A stretch of DNA of 64,000 nt from positions 1 through 64,000 of the forward strand of contig NW_020312771.1 in the NCBI RefSeq assembly GCF_002999335.1. Direction: 5' to 3'. The notes below the pieces were generated by a model. It made no database searches, was not told the DNA's origin, and saw only the letters and a list, made by a program, of their open reading frames with translations. Shown here piece after piece: positions 49,795 to 61,208 of the stretch (position 1 is the first letter of the stretch; each line of letters starts with the position of its first letter). The DNA comes from Cyclospora cayetanensis. Its lineage: Eukaryota > Apicomplexa > Conoidasida > Eucoccidiorida > Eimeriidae. Made by a program: the position numbers and the translations under genes.

Positions 49795-51043
49795 GGCAGA
49801 TCCATGTGGAAATGCTATCAAGCCACTTATGTTGAGTTTTCGTTTGGTTCAGCGATTGGGGACCTCTGATGGAGCCCCAGAAAAGAGTGTTTTTCTCTAT
49901 TATTAGGGTATTTAGCGCAGCTGTGCTCGGATTAAGAGCCTGGGGCAGCGTGTTTGAGAAAAAGCAGATGGTAACCTCCTTAGATTAGCTCCAGATGTCC
50001 CGTAGGGGTGCCCTAGGTAGCAAAATAAATCAGTGGCATGTTGATTTGGTCGATTCCTTCTTTTCAGCAGCTGGTTTCTATACTTTGTGTGCGTTTACAC
50101 ACGTGTATGTGCATATGTGTGTGAAAGTATGTACGTATGTATGTATGTATTTGTGTGTGTGTGTGTGTGCGTGTCTATCTGTCTGTCTGTCCGTCTGTAT
50201 ATGCCTGTGCTTGTTTGCCTGTGTGTATGCGAGCATACTTGCTTGTCTGTGTGTGCGCAAGCATGCATGTTGGCTGCTGGCGTGCGCGCATCCGTGTGCA
50301 TGTCGGCGTGGGTATTAGTGCGTGTCCTGACCGGGGACACCAGAATGCCTGCCATACAGCTCATGATGTGCATATAGAGTAGGGATTGCTCATAAGTGCA
50401 GCAATTTACCAACACAGAAAAAAGCTGTTTGGAGGAAATGGATTTTGTTGGGCCTTCTGGGGTTCCTCCGGTTACCGTGTGGGGACCGCCAAGTCTCGTT
50501 GGCCCATGCAGCTGTTGTAACGAGCGAAACTTTGCTTAATCTTCTTTTTTGTCTTTCTGAAAGGCGAAACATGGAGCAAAACCAAGCATTTCATGATATT
50601 TCACGCTAGTACGAAGAGGCAGGGGATCTTATTCTTACTTTGTCCCTGCGCCTGCACAGCTCGTCCCAGTGGAGTTGTGCGCCCTTGCGTGTCTCTGCCG
50701 AATATTCTGTATGTTGTGCCCTGGAGAAAGCCTTTCGGAATCTTCTCTAGATCTACATGAATAACACGTTTATGCGAACTATTTCTTCTGCTTCGGGTGT
50801 TCGTATGCTAGTTTGCGCCCTTCCGGGTGACCTGCCATAGGCGGGCAGCAGGGGGGTGGTGCCCTCGCCTTGGGTGTCTCTCTCTTTTAGTCCCCGCTTG
50901 TAGGCCCAGCCTGTGCCTCTCTCCCTTCCGTCTCCTACATAGTTCAGCTGCTCTACTTTTCTGCTGTTTAGCGTACATGTCGTCTCTTTCCTACTCACCT
51001 CGAGGCCCTTGGTGGCCGTCTACCGACGAATTGTCGGATAGGG
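49795..51043. other. Intergenic DNA with strand-biased TG-rich tract
   Basis: 50080-50310 is an imperfect TG/TATG/CTGT tract (for example GTATGTATGTATTTGTGTGTG, then TCTGTCTGTCTGTCCGTCTG), almost free of A and C pairs on this strand. 50.4-51.0 kb is anonymous and probably the promoter of the large membrane-protein gene; a pyrimidine-rich stretch runs at 50880-50960. Confidence 0.55.
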
Positions 51044-54000
51044 ATGTCATCTTTGCCGCAACGCCTTGTTAAGCGGGCACTTTCTCTTGGCCTCAGCATC
51101 ACCGCTCTGCTAACGAGCTCCTTGCGCTGCTTCTGGCCAGCAACTGCAGCCGTCCTTATGCGGCTGCAGTGGCTGCATGTCCCCTCGGGGGATGCGCTGG
51201 TGGCGCTCCTGATACCCGCATTCATCTTCACCATCTATGGAGGCTTCTTGTTGGCTGCCGCCCTAGAGCAGGATTACGCCTCCACGCTGTTGGCGCCATC
51301 ATGCCCCTGGCTTGCGCTAGCTGTGGCTCTGGCCTGCGCCTTGAGCTTTAGTATCCTTCTTGCCGGTGCAGGAGCGCGCACCACCAGTGGCTCCCTCCCA
51401 GCGGCAGATCTGTGGCTGCTAACTGGCCTACTTTTACCCGGACTGGCTGGGGGCCTAACTGTGGGCGCTCCTGTTCTAGGACTCACACCTGCCAGGCTTT
51501 ATGCGGGCCCTTACCTCTCCACGGCTGTGGGGGTGTATTGCTTTGCAGGCCTCCCACCCCCGCTGCTGCTGCCCCTATCGCTGGCAATCATCGTCCCGTG
51601 CGCAATGCAGACTGCACGCTGGGGTGCTGGAGCAGCAGACCAAGCCCTAAGCGCTCTGTATGTCGCAGCAGCCAACTTCTTGGGCTGGTGCCTGTACACC
51701 CGCATTTGGCGGGAAGCTGTGGCCCTCCTCGTAGCCGAACTGCTGCCCTACCAGACAACCTGCGCTCCGCTTCCTGAGCTTCAGGTTTTCGAGCTAAGGG
51801 CAGTCATGTCTCAGCGCGCTCGTGCGGCCAAAAGTGCTGGCGCTGGTGCCGCCACGCACCCAGAGGACACAGCGATTGTTGCCACAGAAGCAGCACAATT
51901 CAACGCACCAGAGAAAGTGGCACCAGATGAGGAAGCGAAAGAGTGTAGCGTAGCTTCCAAATACTGCCAGGATCGGCTGCCTCCGCGGGGGGAGAGGCAG
52001 AAGCTGCAGCAGCAGCAATCCCTGCCACTGCAGCAGCGACCCCCACGCGCGATCCCCAAGGCCTCTTCCATTGAGGCCCCGGTACATCAGCATAGGCTGC
52101 AGCGACCTGCGTCAGCCAGCCTCAGCCGCGTTTGCTCGTCTTCAGGTGCAACTGCGGAAGGGCGCTTACCCGAGACTTCAGCAGCTGCTGCCGTCTACAC
52201 AGGCGACCAGCAGCAGCAAGTGCCGCTAGAGTGTGGAAGCTCTGCACAGGGCTGCTCCTCGGGTGCAACTCCAGCACCCACGGAAACTGCAGCAGTTGCC
52301 TCCCTAGAGCCAGTCACGCCAGCCTCCCCTGCAGCTCCGCGTCTAGCGAGAGCAGACAGTTCAGCAGCAGGATCAAGAGCATCGACACCGAGGGCAGCCC
52401 AAGGACCTGCGTCGGACGGCCCTGCAGGAGTACCTGCCGGCGCAGGAGAGCCTCACGAATCAGCCGCTCGGAACTTGCCACGGCAATCATGGAAGCACTG
52501 GCAGCAAGAGCCGCAATTTCAGCATCATCAGCCACAGGGCCACGAGGAGCAACAGCGAAGCCGTGAAGATCAGCCGCAGCAATATCGCCAACCGCCACAT
52601 CTCCCGATGAGAATTGAGAGCACCAGGCCATTCGGTATTCGGAGGCGGCAGAACACAACACCTTGCTTGCTGCTGCATGCCAAAAACCAAGCAATAGAGG
52701 CCCCAGAAGCAGAACTACCCGACATACGGAGGCCCGAAACAGCGGGGGACCACCCAGCGCCGCGGCACGCACCGATTTTGCGGCGGCAGTCCTTGCCGAG
52801 GTGGAGTCTTCCCACTCTTCTGCAGCAACATGAACAGCAAAAACAGCAGCAGCTAGCGGTGTTGCTTCCTGCTCAGCCCGACAGCGGAGGCCATGCTGTT
52901 CAGCCGTATCTGACTTCTGGTGCAGCATCCAAAAGTGCTGCCGTTGCGGCCGCCGCTGCTGCCGCCGCAGCTGCTGCCGAGACCGTGCAGCGCTGGCGCT
53001 TCGGCAGTTTGAACTCGCCCTCTGCCGCCAGTGCTGCAGCAGCTGAGTCAGCTGCAGTCACTGCAGTCGCGCGACCTCGAAGAGGGAGCATGCACCAAGG
53101 AGGTAGCAGTAGCCGAAGCAGTAGCGCAGCGCAGGTAATTGAGTACGCAGGAAGAGAGCTGCTTTACAAAGCTCCGACCTGGTCCCCCCAAGAGAAGATG
53201 CTGGCCATAGCGGCGCTACCAAGACGTGCGGCACCAACTTCTCGTGCAGCAGCAGCAGCAGAGGCAACGAGTGCCGAAGCGAAGATACGACGCCGTAGCT
53301 CAGTGGTAGCATTAAAGCAGGCCACGAAGCTTCTGGATGCTCTGCGTGCTCGCCCTCTGGAGCTCAGGAAGAAGTGGGCTAGGAGGCACCTTACCACACA
53401 CCACCACAGTCAGCAAGAACACAGGGAGCAGCAGGCGCAGCACCACCAGGTACAGTCCCCTGTGGGAGCTGCCAAGATGGCCTGGGCCCTACAGCGCATG
53501 CGAGCGGCCACAGGTAGCTTTAGCAGTCTCGGACGCAGCAGCAGTCAGGTGTCTACATCCATGCATGCGACAGCAACTGCCGCAGCGGCCTCCCACACTT
53601 CCCCAGGACTGTTGCGGCTAGGTAGCAGCAGTAGGAGGGGCAGCCGCTGCAGCAGCACCTACCTCTCCACCATGAGTGGGCCTGCTGTCGCGACAGTCGA
53701 GCCAGCAGCCTTGACAGCTGCCCCCCTGTCCTCTTCCGAAGCCCTACCGGCACCAGCTACGCAGCCTGGCGGCGGCTGCACCGTACACGAGCGCATGCAG
53801 CAGCGGCAGCTGCAGTGGCTTCGGCAAAGGCTAGCGGAGGATCAAATTGATGACCAGTTTGTGGCTATCATAGAGACTTGCTGGGAGCGCTGCTGGCTAC
53901 TGTGCCAGCAAGCAGATACCCATCCAGCAAGCAACACTACTGCAGCTGCTCTTGTTGCGGTTTCGGAAGACCACGCCCAGCCACCCCTGCGCCACAAAAA

Positions 54001-57000
54001 GAGCAACAGCCAGATATTGGCTTCAGATGCACTGCACATCCAGCTAGTGCCTACAGAAAAGAGGCGACAAGAAGACGGCCACCCGCAGGAGGAAGAGCCG
54101 CGAGACAAGCAAGAGCAGGAGCGGCAACAACATACGCAGCAGGAACATGAACATATAATTCGAGACCTGCTTACAGTAAGGGCCATCGGGGCCCTTGAAG
54201 CTGCAGCGTAAGCCTCAGTGTGCTCTCGCTTGGTTCTCGCTGCTTGTGTGCTCGAGCTCTAGCCTTTCTCCCTGCTGTCTCTAAAGACACGCCTCCGTAT
54301 TTAAGAGTTCTTGTTCACAGCCTCGCGCTTAAGTTGCCTATTCTTTTGCCGCCTCTAGCTGCCGCATCAAGGACTGCTCCCACTGCTCGTGCGGCTGCCA
54401 CAGGCGACTGCAGCAGTGGAGAAAGCTACAGGACCATGGAAACTTCGAGCTCCCACAGCATGTGCTGCAGCAAATCCTCAGCGACGTGGCAACAGCTGCA
54501 TTGCCTTCAGCAGCTGCTCATGGAACGGCACGCAAGCCCAGACCAACGGATGCGCATCAAAATCCGAGTGCCCTGCTGGGTTCTCGTGCGCCCTTGCACG
54601 ATCATCAGCATTCTCACGAGGCTCTCGGTGAAATAACAGCATCCCGGGATTGCTGGCAGGAGTCGATGAGGTGTGCGTACACCGAGAAGGCAGCAGAAAA
54701 TCCCGCCTCCGGAAATCGGCGGCAACTTGCTATGGCCTACATCCTACGGAAGGAGCTGTTGTGGAGAGAGCAGCATGGACCATGGCCAGGACCCCTTACC
54801 GCTGCGTCTGCTTCTGCTGTAGCCGAAGCACCCTCAGAGAAGAATCTAGCCAAGCTGCAGCAGCCACAGACAAGTAAGCGTGCATACAGCCGCCGGCCTA
54901 TGAGCACCAGAAGAGCCTCCCAAAGAGCCCACAGCAGTGCGAGTAGCAGTGGAGGCAGCAGCAGCAACACGTGCAACAGCTGCGAGAGAGTCGTCTATGA
55001 GGGGGGCCGAACTTCACGTAAACGCGCAGGAGGAGAAACTGCAACAGTTATTACCCCAGGAGCGGCGACAACAGCAGCAGAAACGCCTGCAGCAGTTGTT
55101 GCTGCTTGCGCAGAGTCTGGCGCGTCCGCATACCAGCACCGCGCCATATCTCACCACATTCTGAATGGGATGGACACAGTTAGTCCAGCAGCATCTGGTG
55201 CAGCGGGAGGGTCAGGAGAAAAGGCTGCGTTCGGGTGTTTTTATTTGAGGGCCTGTTCATGGAAACCCAGGTGGCGGGGGCGCTTGCTGCTACAGCGATT
55301 TCGCCGCTGCTGCAATGCAGCTGCTGAGGCGACTTGGCCTCGACTGCAATACGCCTATGCAGTTGTTGTTGCGTCCAGGTTTCTGGCGCGGGCAGCAGGC
55401 CGCGGCATTCCGCCCCAAATGCCTCTACAAGACTTGACCCTAAAATTTGCGGACACTACAATTGAAGAGTAAGCGATCAAACGCAGCAGAACCACCAGCG
55501 CTGGCGTGGCTGCCCCCTTTCTGTCTGATCCCATGGCTATGGCAGTAGCGTCTACAGGCAGCGTCTCTGAGCTAGCAGCTAAAATCAACAAGGCACCAGC
55601 TTGTCACCTTTTTATTGGGTACTAGTTCGTGCGTTTCGAGCTCTCGTCCTCCCGCTGTCTGCAGATCAGCAGGTTGGCACTGCCACCGCCGCATTTGTTT
55701 TCCTAGTGCAGCACTCCCGAGGTGGCTCCGTCCGTTTCTGTGCTACAGGCGATACATGACTTGGCGCATCGGCTGGCTTGCACAAAAGCGCCTGGGTAGC
55801 AGCAGCAAGCCCGTGCTGCTGCTGTGGGGACTTTTCAGTTTGCTGTTGCCTGCAGCGGCTCTCTTCTGGGCAATCAATGGGGCATCCAGCAGCGGCACTA
55901 TAAGCCAGCAGCACCCAAACTTCTTGGATACCTTCAAAGCCTACGCTACAGGGCGCATCATGCTTCAGTTCTGCGGAGAGGTAGTCATATTTTTGATGCT
56001 GCTAAGCAGCCGAAGCGGCCACAGTTACAGCACATGGCCGCACCGCAGCAACCCGGGGGCCGGAGATCCCTGGATGCGTGGCTTCATGTCGTACTTATTC
56101 CATTTGAGGTAAGCCGTTGCTTTGGCATCGGTCTGTACGCACCGCGCCTCTCGCTCGTTGGAAGTATTATACAGCTCTCATACAGCCTGCTAGGAGAACG
56201 GCTACAGCTACTGCAACTTAGACGATTCAGGTTAGTGGTTGGCAATGCTACTCCCCAAATTTCTATGGTTCATGCTGCTACAGGCTCTGCCTCTGCCTCG
56301 CGGATATCCCCGTGCATTTGCTGCTTCTGCCGCTACAGCAGCTTGCAGTGGAGGACCTGGTACTGTATGGGCCCCTACTGCTGCAACTTGCTGCCGTGGC
56401 GCAGCAGCAGCAGAACCGTCACCCGCGGCAGCCACTGGTGATTTATGTAGCATATTCAACGGTATATTCGCTTGTTATTGCTGGCTGTGCTCTGCTCGTC
56501 GAGATGAAAGTGATGAACGGCCCCCCATCTTTTTCCTTGCTATTGCTGTTGCTGCGTAGCGGCGCTGCCTTGTCCGCGATGGGCTCAGTTATCCATCTCC
56601 TAGTACTGGGGTCAGCCTTCTTTTTTCACGATCCATCGCGCCTGCCTGGGCTGTCAGCTAGTCGCAAGGCACACTCAATGGACCCAGCTAGCTGAACATT
56701 GCATTTAGTCGCATTCAGTGCCCCCCTCCCCCCAAAACAGCCAGCTGACTCCTACATTTAAGTGGGGCAGAGAATATTCAGCGACGGGCCACAATAGAAA
56801 ACGCTGCCGCAAAAAGCATTCGCTGACCAATACAGCATGCCTCAGGCTCGGCGCATGCAGTGCGCTTCTATCCTCACAGGCCTCCACATGCACAGCCTGC
56901 AAGCTCTATGAATAGGCTGCTAGTAGATACACACTTTACTGTATGCAGACACGTGGCACGTCGAACGTATTGTGCTATTGTTGGCGTTGTTGTTGCTTCT

Positions 57001-60000
57001 CAGCGTGGAGGAAAAGTGCAGCAGAAGCGTATTTTCAACGACTGTCTTGCCCTACTTGCTGCGCCTAGAGGCAGCAACCTACTGCGGTTTCTGCCGCCAA
57101 GTAGCCTCTCCAGAAGACGTTGACGCAACCGCAGCTACGGATGTGGGAGTGACGGCAACAGGAGAGAGTTCGGCACCGGAGGAGGCCTTGAAGGAGGTTT
57201 TGAAGGAGGCCTTTACCAGAAATGAAGCGGAGCGGGAGACGGGTCTGACAACACCGGAGCCTTTATGTGACCTGGGTTCACAACGACAGCAGCAGCCAGA
57301 ACAGCTTAATACACTAAAATCGATGGGGCAAAGAGCAAATATGGAGGGTTATCGAGGGGCCTGTAAGTGTCAGAAAAAGTGGCATCGCAAGCTAGAGAGT
57401 GAAACTGTGAAGGCTACGGCTGCAGTCGGCAGCAACAGCAGCACGACAGGAAGGGCAGCAGCGTCAGCGGCAGCACACAGCCCGAGAGAATTCCTGCGAT
57501 GGAGCATGAAGTTTCTCCCCGGGATCCGTCAATGGACTTTTTCTAGCTGGAAGCGACGTCCCTCTGGGGCACCTCAAGGTGGCAGCATGGAGCCGCAGCA
57601 GCAACACCAACCGCAACCGCAGCGGCCAAGGCAGCACCAGGAGGGTCTCTCTTCTATGAGGCGTTGCTGGTCAACAAGCGCCTTCGACACGCGACAGCCA
57701 ACGCAGGAAGATTCTGATGCCGATGTTACGGAAGACGGTGCCCTCAGTACCGCGTGGTCCGACATTGAGCCGTCTCGCACTTGCAGAGAGCTGCTAAGGA
57801 GCCTCCCGGAGCCACAGCGAACGCAGGCACTCAGTGACACCGGCAGCAAAGCTAGTATTAGCAGCGACAGCAGCAAGTTCGAGTTTAACGGTGGTCCAAG
57901 GGTGGAAATAACCTTGGATTTGACGCCTACAGCGGAGGCATTCCGCCATAGGGCTGCAGGGGTGCTTGCTGAGTCCACAACTGCTCTGAATGCTACTTGT
58001 GCTTCGCTTCCTTGCGTCTCCAAAGAGAGCCTCTATCAAGGCACAGATGGAACGGCAGCAACTCCATCAGCGTGTGCTACTGCCAGAGCTGCTGCAGTCC
58101 CTGGCGCTACTCCGCGTGCGGCGAGAGACAGGAGCAGCAGCAAGGTTGCTAGGGCTGCTCGAAGCAGCAGCACTGTGGGGTTTTGGAGATGGCGCGGCAG
58201 CGTCGCCTCTGGTTCACTGGCGCTGCAAGGCCATAGCACCTCTACGCGACGCGGGCCACTGCTTGACGCTCTGCCAGAAGAATCAGGAGTTGGCAGTCCA
58301 GTGCTCTCTTCGTTCCTTGACCGAGGTAATTCCCATTCTATAACGAGCAGTGCTGCTTCTTCTCTGTCGGCTCCTACTTACGTTTTATGGGTGCGCGGCT
58401 ACTGAGCTGTATTTAGTTTTATTGTGGGTGGGTGAGCGCCTTTGGTGAATCCAGGTTCTGAAGCAAGACGCGGACCTGTGCCCTCCCCGCAGCAGGAGCA
58501 GCAGCAGAGGCAGTCACAGCACCAGCAAGTACACCAGCCTCACCCAAGGAAGCAATTGCTGCACATCCTAGGCACACGCTTGTCATCTCTCAGCAAGAGT
58601 CCAAAGGATTGGACCAAGGTACTGGGGGAGTCCTCACCTGCATTAGAAATGCCGGTAGCTCCAGCTGCATCTGCGGCTGCTACTACTGGGACAGTAACAG
58701 GTGCCTCATCCTCGCTCTGCACTCCTCCTGTGTCCTTTGTTGAGCAACGGCCTAGTTCTCGTCTGCACAGCCTACAGCGAGGAAGCAGCAGCAACAACAA
58801 CATGCCTGCATGGCTGCGAGGCGATAGCCACACGGGGACCCCCGTTGCTAAAGGGCCGCCGGAATCTCGACCTATGAGGAGTCTAATGCTGCTTTATCGG
58901 CTTTCTTCATGGAAACACCGTAGCAGCAGCTGCAGTAGCAGTAGGCTCTGGGGGGAAACAGGAATCACGAGCCCCAACGTTGCACGCCCAATTCCTTCAG
59001 GATCCCATGCAGGAGGGCACACTGCTTCTCGCTTTTTCTCTTTCCGTGCTCGAGCTGCTGCGACGTCTCCGGGTCACAGCTTTTCTATTCCTGCTCCTGG
59101 AGGTGCCACGACACTCAGCAGAGCGGAAGAACCAAACCTGTATGCAGAAAGCAGCAGAGGAGCAGCACCCCCAGCTGCCAAGCACTGCAGGTACCCAGAC
59201 ATTGCGCATTCCAGCTGCGACAGCAAGTGGCAGCAAGTAGCTACTCTGCAGCAACAGCTGCAATTGCAGTCCTCTCGCAGTCTGTTCTTTTCGTCATTTG
59301 AACAGAGGAATGCCGTGGAAGTTGGCTATGGCCGTGCTGCCTCCAAAGGAGCAGACGCTGCTGGTTCAGCAGCCAGAGCGGCGGCAACACGGCTCGAAAC
59401 AACACCCGTAGCGCCAACTGCAGCAGCAACAGATGTATGGATTGGCTTTCCACCCCGCTCCCTGGATCGGCATTACCTCGAACAGGGGGATCTTCAGCAG
59501 CAGCAACAGCAACCGCATGTGCAACAGCAGCAACGCCAGCACCGCGCCTGGCATCCGTCTCCCAAGGATGCTGCCGTCCCTTCAGACGCTTCCCCACAGC
59601 TACATAGGATATTTAGCATGCGGCGCCCCGACGAGTTAAGCAACTTTAGCTACAGCACTAGCAACGTCTGGGCAGCGCCAGATTTGGGAGAGCCAGTGGC
59701 AGTGAGGGACCTGCTCTCAGATGTTTTCGCAACGCGAGGTAACAGCTGGAATGATCCAGCGCAAATCCCCTTGCCTTCTACACATCCTGCCCTGCTGCAG
59801 CAAGAGTCATTCGCGCAATCTGCAGCTGCTGCTGCTGGCGGCAGTCGTGGGGGCGAAACACCTGCAGTCGCAGGGGGGGAGCATCGTAGTACCAGTAGCG
59901 GCAGCAGCCAACAACAGCCACACAGTCCGGAAGCAGCAGCGCGTGCAGCAGCCGCGGCGTGGAGCCGCGGGGCAAGCGCGCGTCTACGCCCTGCCAAACA

Positions 60001-60166
60001 GGGGGCTGCTCTTGCAGCGCAGCGAGCCGCAGCAGCCGCCTTGCTCGCAGCAGCAGAGGAAGTCGGGGATGGGAGGCAAGACACTTTGCAAGATGGGGGA
60101 GTTCTCTACCCCAGCCAGTGCATCAGGAACAGGCTCGAGAAGCTTCTTTGGGGTCTGAGTATATGA
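51044..60166 (+). CDS. Very large multi-span membrane protein, function unknown
   Basis: Exons traced: 51044-54175, about 54383-55468, 55749-56108, 56284 to about 56600, about 56927-58325 and 58455-60166. Junctions at 54175, 55468, 56108 and 58325 are phase-consistent; the one near 56.6-56.93 kb is not fixed. The N-terminal 240 residues hold about six hydrophobic spans. Then come some 1100 residues of Ala/Gln/Ser-rich, charged sequence, and a second group of about six spans from 'PVLLLWGLFSLLLPAAALFW' to 'IVLLLALLLLLS', followed by a further 1000 low-complexity residues. Just before the second group is 'LTLKFADTTIEERYMTWRIG', resembling the F-x-D-x-x-x-E-x-x-Y segment before the membrane spans of protist cyclic-nucleotide cyclases and phosphodiesterases. 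That is a weak inference: no catalytic domain was found. Could also be two or more genes. Confidence 0.55.
57990..58570 (+). other. Second open frame overlapping the membrane-protein exon
   Basis: In the +1 frame relative to the long frame, 57990-58343 encodes a compact helical-looking segment ('LLPELLQSLALLRVRRETG', 'AARLLGLLEAAALWGFGDG') that ends in the same donor at 58325. It can continue through the same 129-base intron into 'VLKQDADLCPP' after 58455, stopping near 58570. Because the intron length is a multiple of three, both frames survive splicing. Which frame is used cannot be decided by eye. Confidence 0.3.
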
Positions 60167-61208
60167 ACCCTCAAAGCATTCGTAACAGCAACAGGCTTGC
60201 TGTCAGGGATTCGCAGCAACAAATGATGCAGCAACAACCGCTAATCAGTGGTCAAGACTGTACAGTGGCAAGGGCTCAGCGAGTATCGGCAGAATAATAA
60301 AAATCAGCGTAAATTGAATAAGCTACGAAGCAAGGTGGTGGTTGCGGTGGTGCTGCATGGCTGATGGCATAGCTATTGCTGTCCCTGTTACCCGGCTGTG
60401 TTGGTGCAGCAACAGGTACCTTGCAACATAGTGTGTAGCACTAGCTGCTGCAGCCTCATCTGCCTGTCGTGCCTGCTGCAGCAGGCAGATGAGGCTGCAG
60501 CAACGACTCGAAAAGGAGAGCGGCGTCGGTAACACGCCCTTTCGCTAAGGTATGGAAATAGCGAAGGCCCTACACGACCGGACTCTCCAAGATGCACCGA
60601 GTACAGAGGGAAACAAGAAGCCGCAGGGGGAGATACAGAAGCAGCAGGGACAAGGTACAGCAAAGAGACACTCGCGGACTGAAGCCCACACGGAGGAGAA
60701 CTGCGCATGCTCGCTGCATATGGACACTGCTTTGAGGAGGTGCTAGAGCCTAGTCCTCAAAATTTAGAAGCCGAAGTGTGCAGCTAGCGTCTGTGCGGCT
60801 CGCCGTCTACCGCATCGAGGATCTGGACCTCAACGCTACGACACCCAACTTGTCCGCTCGTTCGTCCGCCCTCAATCCACCTCCCACCATTCGCCCAACG
60901 GCCCTTTATTGTGACTATAGAAAGTGTTAGAACCAAAGCAGTAAAGACTTTGATTATCCACAGAATTCACAAGCTGCGGACAAGGGCAGATTTTCGAGAT
61001 GCTTCTACGGCCTAAGCTCGGGGCTAATCTTATGGCAGTACCTTGTATTTATTACTTCACATGTTTCTTGCACGCAGCTGGACATTAAGCTATGGAGGCT
61101 AACGGCGGCAGGAGAGTGATTGATAGCAATAATAGGCGGCCGTAAAACCCTCTCAGCACACTCTTAGCCCTGCCACTACGTCCGTTGTGCTGTGCTACGG
61201 TTTTACTG
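60167..61208. other. 3' flanks with a strong inverted repeat
   Basis: Convergent 3' ends of the large membrane protein (+) and the GATD1-like gene (-). No gene was found. It contains the hairpin at 60446-60502. Confidence 0.5.
60446..60502. repeat. Perfect 21-base inverted repeat
   Basis: Left arm 60446-60466 and right arm 60482-60502 are exact reverse complements with a 15-base spacer. The spacer edge itself forms a second perfect palindrome, GCCTGCTGCAGCAGGC at 60471-60486, so two alternative foldbacks are possible. It lies between convergent genes. Confidence 0.85.

Noticed and set aside
52900..53100. Long open frames opposite and alongside the GCA/CTG repeats
   Set aside because: Trinucleotide repeats keep all frames free of stops (Ala, Gln, Ser or Leu, Cys, Ala), so these are shadows.
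53290..53315. tRNA A-box-like word (CCGTAGCTCAGTGGTAGC)
   Set aside because: No B box or cloverleaf follows, and it lies inside the long coding exon of the membrane protein.
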